From an uncultured Clostridia bacterium (GTDB lineage Bacteria; Bacillota; Clostridia; TANB77; CAG-508), in NCBI GenBank assembly GCA_934120135.1, contig CAKOTK010000007.1, positions 1 through 64,000 of the forward strand: a stretch of 64,000 nucleotides of DNA, in the 5' to 3' direction. Positions within the stretch are counted from its first letter, which is position 1. Each line of letters begins with the position of its first letter. A program made the translations under genes and the position numbers. Below the pieces are notes generated by a model. That model made no database searches. It worked only from the letters and a program-made list of their open reading frames with translations, and was not told the DNA's origin. Of the stretch, positions 45,862 through 54,299 are shown in pieces.

Positions 45862-46665
45862 TTAATCAACAATCAATGTATCTTCAAATATTATTTTCCT
45901 ACCTTTTTCTATTCTTCTTTCATATTTATTTATCTGTTTGTTTAAGAAATTAATTGCAACCTCGTCATTTTTATCAACAATTAAGTAAATCCATTCAATA
46001 TTCATTTCTGATATTTCACAGCATAACATATGATAAAATTTAGTCCCATATCTTTTTCTTCTATATTCAGGTGCAATATACATTTCTAAACCCTTTTTAA
46101 ATATTTTATATTCTTTTCTTGTTATCCATGCATTTCCAACTATATTATCGCCTACTACTAAATTAAAAAATATTTTTTTAGATGTTTCTCCCGTTTTTAC
46201 TAATTTATATTTGTCAAGATACTCATCTGGATATTTTTTATACTTTTTTATAAATTCATCTGCTTTACTAATTAAATATGCAATCATCATCCTTGTTATT
46301 TCTATTTCATTATACGATAATTCTTTCAAATCACATTCTGGATAAAAAATAAAATCCAATAATTCATAATATGCATGTGAAAAATCAGCTGAATGACTAT
46401 CATATAATGTCCCCGTAAAAGTTTTTGTAATTCTTTGTATACAACCAATTTGTCTTGACGTTAATTTACTTTCCTTTTCTATGTTCTCTTTGTTATCTAC
46501 AAAATATTCATTTATATCCAGTAATAAAGATTTTAAAGACTTTTTATTATCTTCATAAAATTTAATATACTCATCATTACTCCATACATCAATTAATTTC
46601 TTTTCTAGTTTTTTATATTTCACATATTCTTTTACAATTTTTTCTCTAAATAATTTGTTTTCCAT
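45862..46665 (-). CDS. GNAT-like N-acetyltransferase domain protein
   Basis: 267 residues. The C-terminal half shows GNAT motif A: LEMYIAPEYRRKRYGTKFYHML near 180-201 (R/QxxGxG/A as RRKRYGT) and the following strand IEWIYLIVDKNDEVAINFLNK. The N-terminal half is helical and unrecognised. Transfers an acyl group, probably acetyl from CoA, to an unknown amine. ATG at 46665 has AAAGGA upstream. It lies at the edge of the accessory region, 200 bp from a degraded tRNA-fMet fragment. Confidence 0.6.
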   Translation of the reverse strand: MENKLFREKIVKEYVKYKKLEKKLIDVWSNDEYIKFYEDNKKSLKSLLLDINEYFVDNKENIEKESKLTSRQIGCIQRITKTFTGTLYDSHSADFSHAYYELLDFIFYPECDLKELSYNEIEITRMMIAYLISKADEFIKKYKKYPDEYLDKYKLVKTGETSKKIFFNLVVGDNIVGNAWITRKEYKIFKKGLEMYIAPEYRRKRYGTKFYHMLCCEISEMNIEWIYLIVDKNDEVAINFLNKQINKYERRIEKGRKIIFEDTLIVD

Positions 46666-46860
46666 AATTTTCCTTTCTTTATTTAAGATATTATATCATA
46701 TTTTGTTATTATATTGCAAAATTGACTTTAAATTTAAATTTCTTAAAATCTTTAGTAAAAATAAAAACCGTATACAATTATAATATATATATGGCCAAAT
46801 AAATTTTCGAACAGTGCCTATAAGAAATATATTTAGATCTAATTTTATTTTCAGTTTCAT

Positions 46861-46894
46861 GGTAAGATTTGAATTTATGACCTTCGGGTTATGA
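46861..46894 (-). repeat. Degraded 3' fragment of tRNA-fMet (old att site)
   Basis: ggtaaga..gaa.tta.gaccttcgggttatga matches the anticodon arm to T arm part of the tRNA at 61521-61596, differing by four C-to-T changes. Within a 431-bp gap (46666-47096) that has no other feature than the promoter region of the next gene. Consistent with an ancient integration scar. Confidence 0.5.
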
Positions 46895-47096
46895 TGGCAA
46901 AAATTTGTTTTTATTGTTTAATATTGAATTGTGTTTAGCGATAGTGTTATCAATACTTTCAAAAATTTTATGTTGATGAATAATTTAGTTAAAATGTGCC
47001 CTTTTTTGAAAAATTCATCCCCAATTTCTCCCCCAATTTTTTATTAAATAATTTTGGAAGTATTTGGATATTTTTTATAATTTGGAGGTTTAATTT

Positions 47097-47393
47097 ATGG
47101 AGAATAATTTTAGAGAAAATAAAGAAGATATTTTAAAAGAATGGTTAGATTTTAGAGAAGATACTGAATTTGCTTATCTAATAGAAGAAGATAAAAAACA
47201 TTTTATCCAATTTGATGAGATTAGTGAACGTGTTTTAAAGAATGTTCCTAAACAGAATAGAAAGTATGTTAAAAAACAACTTGAATTACTTGATAGAAAT
47301 TTCTTAGATCATGTTTGTTATTATAATGAGAAGTATTATAGAAATGGATTTGTTGATGGCGTGCAGATAATTAGTGGATGTCTTAAGAATTAA
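47097..47393 (+). CDS. Small hypothetical protein, helical
   Basis: 98 residues, acidic then basic, predicted all-helical (NKEDILKEWLDFREDTEFAYLI, KYVKKQLELLDRNFLDHVCY, end YRNGFVDGVQIISGCLKN). Similar short proteins with a C-terminal YxxGFxDG...G motif occur in Clostridia, often near mobile elements; function unknown. GGAGG precedes the ATG and a terminator follows the stop, so the gene is real. It stands alone, opposite to the restriction-modification operon. Confidence 0.6.
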   Translation: MENNFRENKEDILKEWLDFREDTEFAYLIEEDKKHFIQFDEISERVLKNVPKQNRKYVKKQLELLDRNFLDHVCYYNEKYYRNGFVDGVQIISGCLKN

Positions 47394-47426
47394 TTATGAA
47401 AATATTTGAACTTTTTCATGTATTAG

Positions 47427-47456
47427 AAAATACCAGGAATTGTTATCCTGGTATTT
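47427..47456. terminator. Bidirectional terminator
   Basis: Stem aaaataccagga/tcctggtatttt with loop attgtta between convergent genes. Confidence 0.8.
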
Positions 47457-47464
47457 TGCCTTAA

Positions 47465-48595
47465 TTATATATTTAATATATTTTCTATATGCTGATTCAT
47501 TAAATTTCTTCTCAAGTTAACTCTTTGTGAATTAATTGTTTCTAAAAAGAAAGTATTCTCTTTGTTAGATTTGTTTATAATTTGTATCAATATAGTCAAA
47601 TTTTCTTTTCCAATTTTATTCATACTTTTAAGAGTATTTTCGACATTTTCATTTGGATAGTGCGTCAAAAATTTTAAATACTTTGCAATTATATATACAA
47701 TAATATCTGATATTTGTATATTTACTTCATCTTTTGAATCTATAAACTTATAATTTTCTAACCTATCCCCGTCATCTAAAATCATATATTCATCATTCAT
47801 TTTTTGTTCGTCTACTAATTCTTTATCAAATATATGCATTGAATCTCTAAAAATAATACATCTCTGTTGTCTCAAAGAATAAAATGAATCCATTATTGTT
47901 CTTTCCTCATTATCCTTTAAAAATATTAAATCATTGCAATTTATAAATTGTTCTATTAAGTCTTTTAGTAATTTTAATGTATTATATTTTTCTTGTTCTT
48001 TATTTATAATATTAACTAACCCTTTATAAAATATTTTTATTTTTTCATTCGTTACATTAGGATAATCAGTTTTTTTACAAATATTTAAGAAAAAATAAAA
48101 ATTATTTCTTATTACCCAATATAATTCATCATTAAACGCATCTATGAGATCTTGTGGAAAATATTTACCAATTGGATTATTACATATAGAATCAACAATA
48201 TCTATTACACTAAAGTAAATAGAATCTATATCTGAATAATGTACATAAGCATTACTTAATACCCAATTAAGTATTAAATTTAATTTATTGTGTTCGATAC
48301 AATCTTTAAATGTATTTTTTCCTTTAAAAAAAGTTTTTGACTTTAGTTCTTGACCAGTTTGTAATTTTAAGTTCATTATTAATTCTTTATTATCTTTTTC
48401 TTTGTTTTTTTCAAAACAAATCCCACCTAATGTAAAATTATCAAACAATACCTTAAAATCATTTAACCCTTTTTCCGTTATTTTTACCTTTCTGTAATTA
48501 TTCGTTTCATCATAATAAAATATATATCTTTTTCCATTATCTACATATCCATGTAATTCTTCTATTGCCGTAAAAAATTCCTCAACATTTATCAT
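47465..48595 (-). CDS. DUF3800-like protein
   Basis: 376 residues. Sequence order fits DUF3800, a predicted RNase-H-like nuclease: YIFYYDETNNYRK near residue 25 (first acidic pair), FRDSMHIFDKEL near 250, and SKDEVNIQISDIIVYIIAKYL near 290-310 (family end S.....iQ.aD...). A longer middle part is helical. The last gene of a tight four-gene group after the restriction regulator (13 bp from the GIY-YIG gene). It may be a defence accessory or a separate nuclease. Confidence 0.65.
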   Translation of the reverse strand: MINVEEFFTAIEELHGYVDNGKRYIFYYDETNNYRKVKITEKGLNDFKVLFDNFTLGGICFEKNKEKDNKELIMNLKLQTGQELKSKTFFKGKNTFKDCIEHNKLNLILNWVLSNAYVHYSDIDSIYFSVIDIVDSICNNPIGKYFPQDLIDAFNDELYWVIRNNFYFFLNICKKTDYPNVTNEKIKIFYKGLVNIINKEQEKYNTLKLLKDLIEQFINCNDLIFLKDNEERTIMDSFYSLRQQRCIIFRDSMHIFDKELVDEQKMNDEYMILDDGDRLENYKFIDSKDEVNIQISDIIVYIIAKYLKFLTHYPNENVENTLKSMNKIGKENLTILIQIINKSNKENTFFLETINSQRVNLRRNLMNQHIENILNI

Positions 48596-48608
48596 TATCT
48601 TTAATTCC

Positions 48609-49367
48609 TCATTGATTATTTACTTTCTTAAAATATCTAAATTCATGAGAACTATTATTATATAAATTCTTTACAGATTTATTTTTATATCTATTTCTTA
48701 TTTCTTCACTTGCAATTCTGCCCACAAATTCATATCTTTCTTCATTTTTCCATTCTCCTTCAAAAACGCTATTAAATGTAATTCTCCCACCTTTAAACCA
48801 TTGAACTATTTCATATACTTCCAAAACCACATTATCATATATAGCAAGAGCATATTGATATTGTTCTGCCTCATTTATATTTACCTTCCAAGCACTACGG
48901 GTTATATCATATATTTCATTAGGTTTCATTCCATATTTATATGAATTAGAAATTTTAAACATTATTATATTATCTTTTATTTCATTTTGTTTAAGCTCAT
49001 CTTTTTGACTATATTTTGCTTCTATCAAATCCACATTAACTCTTCCATATTCAAGTGTCTCATAGCCTCTAACTTTATTTGTCAGATTTTCTTTTCCAAT
49101 TAAATCTATCGTTGCAGCTTCAATTTTCTTGGCAACATCTTCACTAACTCCATGTACTAAAATATCTATCTTTGGTTCTTTTCCTCTATTTCTTATTTCA
49201 TTTATTTTGTCAATTTTTTGACTTTCATTTTTTTCTGATAAATGGCTAAAAACTCTATTTCCTTTTCCTTTTCCAATATAGAATGGAGTATTATTATCAG
49301 GATCTGAATATACATAAACATATGAATCTAATTTTTCTATAGTTTTTTTTGAAAATTTATTGATCAT
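48609..49367 (-). CDS. GIY-YIG nuclease domain protein
   Basis: 252 residues. The N-terminal 95 residues carry a GIY-YIG fold: YVYVYSDPDNNTPFYIGKGKGNRVFSHL (YVY...YIGKG) and then an arginine in NEIRNRGKEP and glutamate in KKIEAATIDLIG. This is the LEM-3/ANKLE1-like branch. The C-terminal half is an unrecognised domain, aromatic and acidic, perhaps for DNA or protein binding. It starts 2 bp before the end of the preceding nuclease gene, so translation is coupled. Confidence 0.75.
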   Translation of the reverse strand: MINKFSKKTIEKLDSYVYVYSDPDNNTPFYIGKGKGNRVFSHLSEKNESQKIDKINEIRNRGKEPKIDILVHGVSEDVAKKIEAATIDLIGKENLTNKVRGYETLEYGRVNVDLIEAKYSQKDELKQNEIKDNIIMFKISNSYKYGMKPNEIYDITRSAWKVNINEAEQYQYALAIYDNVVLEVYEIVQWFKGGRITFNSVFEGEWKNEERYEFVGRIASEEIRNRYKNKSVKNLYNNSSHEFRYFKKVNNQ

Positions 49368-49369
49368 AT

Positions 49370-50491
49370 TTATTCTCCCTTTTCAATTATTTTCTCTAAT
49401 TCCTTTATAAGATTATCCTCTATTCCATTTAAATAAAATGCACATTGTTTTTGCATAAAATATTCACTTCCATCATTTCCTGTTCTATCCAATGTTGCAA
49501 ATTTAATTGAATATTGCCTTCCAACTTCCAATTGAAAGCCATTAAAACTACAACCATCTTTTAGAGCGGTAATTACAATTCCATCATTATTGTACTTACA
49601 TATTTCAATATTTTCTATATTATCAGCTGAGAAGTCTAATATTGCTGTATTCTCACTAACACTCATTTTTTCTTTCCATAATTTATTAAATTCATATAGT
49701 TTCTTTACACGAGGGCTTTTATTTGCATATGAACTTAATTTATCATGTAGCAAATTTGATCTCATATTAGTTTTTCTAATATTAATTTCTTTCATCCTTT
49801 GTACACTTACATTCCCACCACATAAAGTAGCTTGTTTCATAAAATCAGTGGCATTTGTAATAGCTATTAATTTTAGTGTTCCTATAACATCTGATGAATA
49901 ATCTATAGGAGTTATTTTAGTAACTCTTGTATTTTTATCCTTTTCAATAAATACTGTATCATCCATTTGCATTTTCTTAGCAATGTTTTTGTTTAATAAT
50001 TTAGAATCTAAAAATGGTACTAAATAATCTATTCTTAAATCTAAATCTACAAATATCATATATTCAGAATAGCCTTGATCTCTAAGGCTAATCATTTGAT
50101 CTTTTGCTTTAAATGTTTTTATTTCAATTTGTGGCTTTCCTTTTTCAGCTTCCCACTTATTATTAAATTTCGTAAAACGAATTTGTTTTCCATTTACAGT
50201 AATTCCAAAAATATCTGGTGCTATGCCTGAAACTGATTTTTTTGGATCATAATAATAGTAATCATTTATTACATGAACTTTCTTTTTCGTTTTTATTTGT
50301 GGTAAAATTATTTTTTCAAAAACCAATGAATCTGATATTGTATTTATAAATCTATCAAATATACCACCCATTGAATCACTCTTAGATGTTAATGCTCCTT
50401 GCATTGTTGTACCTTTTTGATTCTGAACTAATTTCGTTATAAAATATACTCTCTCAATAATATCATCCCTATTAAAACTAACCTCTTTCAT
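49370..50491 (-). CDS. Probable PD-(D/E)XK restriction endonuclease
   Basis: 373 residues. The catalytic core appears near residue 90-130: GIAPDIFGITV followed by GKPQIEIKTFKAKDQ (PD...ExK). A second half with ITNATDFMKQATLC and a C-terminal beta-rich part is unrecognised. It lies between the Bsp6I-like enzyme and the GIY-YIG gene in one operon with a C5-cytosine methylase nearby, so a restriction role is likely, either as a second enzyme or as an accessory. The recognition site cannot be inferred. Confidence 0.6.
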   Translation of the reverse strand: MKEVSFNRDDIIERVYFITKLVQNQKGTTMQGALTSKSDSMGGIFDRFINTISDSLVFEKIILPQIKTKKKVHVINDYYYYDPKKSVSGIAPDIFGITVNGKQIRFTKFNNKWEAEKGKPQIEIKTFKAKDQMISLRDQGYSEYMIFVDLDLRIDYLVPFLDSKLLNKNIAKKMQMDDTVFIEKDKNTRVTKITPIDYSSDVIGTLKLIAITNATDFMKQATLCGGNVSVQRMKEINIRKTNMRSNLLHDKLSSYANKSPRVKKLYEFNKLWKEKMSVSENTAILDFSADNIENIEICKYNNDGIVITALKDGCSFNGFQLEVGRQYSIKFATLDRTGNDGSEYFMQKQCAFYLNGIEDNLIKELEKIIEKGE

Positions 50492-50503
50492 AAATTATTC
50501 CCC

Positions 50504-51061
50504 CTAATCCTCATCTTCCATTAAATTGATTTTCTTTATTGGTTTTAATCTTAAAGGATTTATTATTTTATCTTTTATTGAAAGTCTAGGTCTTCTACCT
50601 TGCAACTGTTGATCTCTGAATGTTTCAGCTTTTTTACTATTTAAAACAATATTGTAAATATTGGTTGAATCTATTTCATAAAACCAAACATTTCCGTCCA
50701 CACTTCCATTAGGTGCTAAATCTGTAAAAATCAATTTGTCCCATGTTGAAGTTGGACCAAATGAAGTACAATCATTTTGTATAGAAGCTGATTTTATTTG
50801 AATTCCTTCACCAGTTTCTTTATCGACAGCATCATATGAATGAGCTGTTCCATTTGTTCTTACTGCATTAAAAAATATGCAATATAGAGCTTCACTAAAT
50901 ACATCTGGTACATTTAAGTTTCTTCCTCCAAATTGTTTTAAATCAGAATTAATATCAGTCCACTTACGGAAGATTTGTTTAAATTTCTTGTAATCTTCCA
51001 TATCAAATTCATCACCAATTACTATTGTATTATCTTTTAATTTTACTTTTACTTGTTTCAT
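50504..51061 (-). CDS. Type II restriction endonuclease, Bsp6I-like
   Basis: 185 residues. The sequence resembles the Bsp6I family: GRNLNVPDVFSEALYCIFFN, then EGIQIKSASIQNDCTSFGP (catalytic Q/E-x-K strand) and the end TFRDQQLQGRRPRLSI. Bsp6I cuts GCNGC and is paired with a C5-cytosine methylase; here such a methylase is encoded upstream on the same strand. It is preceded by a small XRE regulator (20 bp), the usual C-protein arrangement. Family call from memory of the sequence, no search run. Confidence 0.6.
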   Translation of the reverse strand: MKQVKVKLKDNTIVIGDEFDMEDYKKFKQIFRKWTDINSDLKQFGGRNLNVPDVFSEALYCIFFNAVRTNGTAHSYDAVDKETGEGIQIKSASIQNDCTSFGPTSTWDKLIFTDLAPNGSVDGNVWFYEIDSTNIYNIVLNSKKAETFRDQQLQGRRPRLSIKDKIINPLRLKPIKKINLMEDED

Positions 51062-51080
51062 ATCTTCTCTTATATATGAA

Positions 51081-51311
51081 TTAATTCATTTTAAATAACA
51101 CTTCTGGAGATATATTTAGGACATCGCATATGTCAAAAATTACTTCTAAAGAAACTGGCGTTACCATATTAGGTGCTTCTATATTACTCATATGAGTTCT
51201 ACTTATACCTATCTTTTCAGCCAATTCAATTTGTGTCATCTTTTTTAATTTTCTTTGTAAAGAAATATTTAATCCTATTCTTATATACTTCTCTGAATGT
51301 TTATTATCCAT
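51081..51311 (-). CDS. XRE family regulator, restriction C-protein type
   Basis: 76 residues, a single Cro/C1 helix-turn-helix: QRKLKKMTQIELAEKIGISRTHMSNIEAP (residues about 16-44). Short and without other domain, as in controller (C) proteins of restriction-modification systems. It starts the endonuclease gene cluster and lies 190 bp after the methylase. Expected to delay endonuclease expression after entry into a new host. Confidence 0.85.
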   Translation of the reverse strand: MDNKHSEKYIRIGLNISLQRKLKKMTQIELAEKIGISRTHMSNIEAPNMVTPVSLEVIFDICDVLNISPEVLFKMN

Positions 51312-51502
51312 ATACTTCCTCCTTCGAGATTATTTTACAAAAAAAGACAAATTATTAAAACAAACTGTAGCTTTGCATTATTAAATATAATAAATGCAAA
51401 TACAAATTTCAATATTGTTTCTAAAATAAAAAAATAATACATCAACTCACTTTAAGTTAATGTATTGCTTTAAAATAAAAATAGAAGATGAGTATTCACC
51501 TT

Positions 51503-52675
51503 CTACACATTTTGATTATTATCATTTTTTTCTAAAATCTTTAATAGTTCTTCAGATAAAGTTGTTATTACTGGTACTGAAACAGCATTTCCTGCTTGTT
51601 TATACAATTGTGAATCCGGATAATTTTTTCCTTTAAATTCCTTAGGTAAATCATATCCATTTCCAACTGGAAATCCTTGTAATTTAAAAGTTTCAGTAGG
51701 TGTTAATTTTCTAATACCATCACTAACTTTAATTAGAGGAACATTATGTCCGCCTGTTCCCATGTTAGCTGTTAAAGTAGGACAAACGCCACTTTTATTC
51801 TTTCTGATATACATACCTCTACGGCATTGATAAAATTGATACATCTCATCTATTTGTTCATCCAAATTTATTCTATTCTCTTTATCTGAATTTTTAAATT
51901 CATCAAGTGAAACAAAATAATTTGGATATTTAGTTTTAGTATAGTAATACTTTTCAGCATTTTCCTTTGTTAAATCATAATTTAGTATTTTTTTAATATC
52001 TGTTACTCTATCCTCAGGAGATTTATTATTATGCAAATTAGAAAGAACATCTTTATTATATAAATCAAATAATTCTATATCTTTTTCATTTAATAAACCA
52101 ATAATATATATTCTTTCTCTATTTTGTGGTAAATCAGAATATTCCATTGTATTTAATACTTTTTCGAATATCTTATAACCACATTCTTCTAATTTGTCTT
52201 TTATAACCTTATATGTTCTTCCATTATCATGTGCTTGTAAATTCTTTACATTTTCCAAAAATAAAACTCTAGGTTTATAAAATTTTTCTCCTAACATATT
52301 GATTAGATCTATAATATTTAAAAACAAATTTCCTCTTTCATCTTCAAAACCTTTTTGTTCTCCTGCAATACTGAATGCTTGGCAAGGAAATCCTCCGTTT
52401 AAAATATCTATAGGTTCTTTTAATATTATTTCATGAAGATTTTCGTAATATTTTTTTTCTTCACTATCTTTTGATAGTTCAGGATGTAAAACTAATTTTA
52501 TATCTCCTTGTAATAATGTATGTTTAAAATTATTTTTATAAGTAGCACAAGCATATTCATCTATTTCATTTGCCCATAGCAATCTATATTTAGCATTATC
52601 GCTTTTTGCATTTTGAAAACCTAGACAAATACCACCTACTCCTGCAAATAAACTTCCAACTTTATATTCTTTCAT
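51503..52675 (-). CDS. dcm: DNA (cytosine-5) methyltransferase
   Basis: 390 residues with the conserved order of m5C methylases: motif I SLFAGVGGICLGF near 7-19, motif IV GGFPCQAFS near 95-103 with the catalytic cysteine, motif VI ENVKNL near 143, motif VIII QNRERIYIIG near 187-196, and motif X GNAVSVPVI near the end. The target recognition region between VIII and IX is about 90 residues. It protects the host at the site of the neighbouring endonuclease. The start follows the ASCH gene region by 64 bp. Confidence 0.93.
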   Translation of the reverse strand: MKEYKVGSLFAGVGGICLGFQNAKSDNAKYRLLWANEIDEYACATYKNNFKHTLLQGDIKLVLHPELSKDSEEKKYYENLHEIILKEPIDILNGGFPCQAFSIAGEQKGFEDERGNLFLNIIDLINMLGEKFYKPRVLFLENVKNLQAHDNGRTYKVIKDKLEECGYKIFEKVLNTMEYSDLPQNRERIYIIGLLNEKDIELFDLYNKDVLSNLHNNKSPEDRVTDIKKILNYDLTKENAEKYYYTKTKYPNYFVSLDEFKNSDKENRINLDEQIDEMYQFYQCRRGMYIRKNKSGVCPTLTANMGTGGHNVPLIKVSDGIRKLTPTETFKLQGFPVGNGYDLPKEFKGKNYPDSQLYKQAGNAVSVPVITTLSEELLKILEKNDNNQNV

Positions 52676-52739
52676 TTTGTACCTCTTTCAATTACATTGT
52701 ATTTAATTTTTTGTTTGAATGCAAAAACCATATTTTGCA

Positions 52740-53216
52740 TTAATATTTTTTTCTACAAATATCTTCATCATGTATTGTTTGAAAATTATTTTCTACTACT
52801 TCGTTTGTAAAATCTATATTTTTCTCTATATATTCTTTTAATTCAATAAAATTATCTAAATAGTAATATGATTCTGGAATGATAAATTTTTCTAAATCAT
52901 TTCTTAAATCACTTAAAGATATTTCTGTTGTCATTTTAAACTTATTAATTGGCATTGCATACTTATAATTTTCTGAAAGATAGTCAGTAATTCTTTTACT
53001 TACTTCTGCATTATTTTTATACATCTCTTTCCAGTCTTTTAATTCAATTCTTTTATCAAATTCAATATATCCAACTATTTTTTGAATTGGTTTGCTAACA
53101 TATAAATAAGCTCCTACTGGTTCAGTATAAAATCGATTTCTGTATTCAAATATCTTTTTTCCGTTTCTTATCAGTTCAAAAATTTCTGGTTTTAAACTTA
53201 ATAACATTGTACGCAT
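52740..53216 (-). CDS. ASCH/PUA-like domain protein
   Basis: 158 residues starting MRTMLLSLKPEIFELIRNGK and FEYRNRFY, the first strand-helix pattern of ASCH-domain proteins (LLSIKP..A..I..G.K..E.R). ASCH proteins bind modified or structured RNA or act as amidohydrolases; here association with a DNA methylase suggests reading of modified nucleic acid, but that is inference. The C-terminal part is helical and unrecognised. Confidence 0.65.
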   Translation of the reverse strand: MRTMLLSLKPEIFELIRNGKKIFEYRNRFYTEPVGAYLYVSKPIQKIVGYIEFDKRIELKDWKEMYKNNAEVSKRITDYLSENYKYAMPINKFKMTTEISLSDLRNDLEKFIIPESYYYLDNFIELKEYIEKNIDFTNEVVENNFQTIHDEDICRKKY

Positions 53217-53396
53217 TCTTTTAACCCAATAATATAATAAATTACATTTCTATTTATATCATAAAATGTGTTTTTTTGCCACTAATCAGACAATATTTGT
53301 AGAAAAATATCATCTTTAATATTTATATCAAACGTTTGTTTTTTTGTCAATAGTTTTTTTATTATTTTTTTATAACCATATATCATTTAATTCTCT

Positions 53397-53591
53397 CTAT
53401 ATTTTCCCTAATTCTATCTTAACTTTATCTAAAGAATCTATATTCAAATATCCACTATTTGCTAAACATATTAATTGATTAATGTTATTTCTTATCTTTC
53501 TTAATTCATATATAGAGTTTTTTTAATTCTTCTATTATAATATCTCGTTCTAATCTTTGTTCAATTAAATATTCTGATAATGACATTTCTC
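53397..53591 (-). pseudogene. MobC-like mobilisation protein, frameshifted
   Basis: In a 437-bp gap, frame 1 reads MSLSEYLIEQRLERDIIIEELK from 53591 and the next frame continues SIYELRKIRNNINQLICLANSGYLN. Joined, this is the end of a MobC-type relaxosome protein (R.I.NNINQ.A..AN..G). The break is in a run of A, not at CGG, so it is ordinary decay. It shows that a mobilisable element once resided here. The remaining sequence (53217-53390) is AT-rich without a feature. Confidence 0.5.
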
Positions 53592-53653
53592 TTTTTTACT
53601 TTTTTTAGTAATGTATTTATTATTTCTTCTCTTATTATTGTTTCATATTTACC

Positions 53654-53842
53654 TCACTTTCTTAAATTATCATAAAGACTTTCAAAAAGTCCTGATGGAT
53701 ATTCCCTTTGTTCATAATTTAAGTACCTCTCTTCTGTTCCGTTACCGTAATGCTGGATTAACATTGCTTTCATATTTCTGATTTTCTCTAAATCCTTTTT
53801 ATCTTTCTCTATTTTGTTGTTTTTCAATTTTCTATTTATCAA
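53654..53842 (-). CDS. Short hypothetical protein, mobile-element type
   Basis: 62 residues, N-terminal basic helix, then ALIQHYGNGTEERYLNYEQREYPSGLFESLYDNLRK. I do not recognise it. Its position after the MobC remnant suggests a leftover of the same element. Low certainty that it is expressed. Confidence 0.35.
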   Translation of the reverse strand: MINRKLKNNKIEKDKKDLEKIRNMKAMLIQHYGNGTEERYLNYEQREYPSGLFESLYDNLRK

Positions 53843-53927
53843 GTAAGATATAAAGTAGGACTAATTATTGCTAACAAGCTACTTGAATGACTTGAATATA
53901 TAAAAATAAGGAAGTCATTCTACTTCC

Positions 53928-54299
53928 TTACATTCTTCCTTTTAGCAAACAACATTTTTTGTATTTTTTACCACTTCCACATGGACACAGTTCATTTCTA
54001 CCTATTTTTTTATTTTCTAGCTTTATGCTCCTTTTAATTCTTAAATACTCTACCATATTCATTATTTCCGTTTCTTTTGCTTCTTTATCATCAGAAGAAA
54101 GAAGTTTAAAATCCATCTTTTCTATGTTAGAATTGCTATTATAGTATAAAAACACACTTAATACTTTATTACTCTTCGATAAATACATATTTGCATATGT
54201 ATTATTAATTAGTATATTTTCATCTATATTATCTTCTCCATATATAGATGAAATGCATAATGCTTCTACATTATTTTCATCTTTTTCTTTTAATTTCAT
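53928..54299 (-). CDS. SEC-C motif protein
   Basis: About 123 residues from the ATG at 54299; the open frame goes 18 codons farther to a TTG with no ribosome site. The C-terminus is a perfect SEC-C zinc motif (GRNELCPCGSGKKYKKCCL). SEC-C binds zinc and contacts ribosomes or nucleic acid in SecA and many small proteins. The N-terminal 80 residues are unrecognised. The start overlaps the preceding nuclease gene by 23 bp, so the two are translationally coupled. Confidence 0.65.
   Translation of the reverse strand: MKLKEKDENNVEALCISSIYGEDNIDENILINNTYANMYLSKSNKVLSVFLYYNSNSNIEKMDFKLLSSDDKEAKETEIMNMVEYLRIKRSIKLENKKIGRNELCPCGSGKKYKKCCLLKGRM

Noticed and set aside
53397..53591. Frameshift in the MobC-like remnant as an eighth programmed site
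   Set aside because: The break is in a run of A with no CGG or glycine, there are other signs of decay, and the start of the gene is missing. Ordinary pseudogene.
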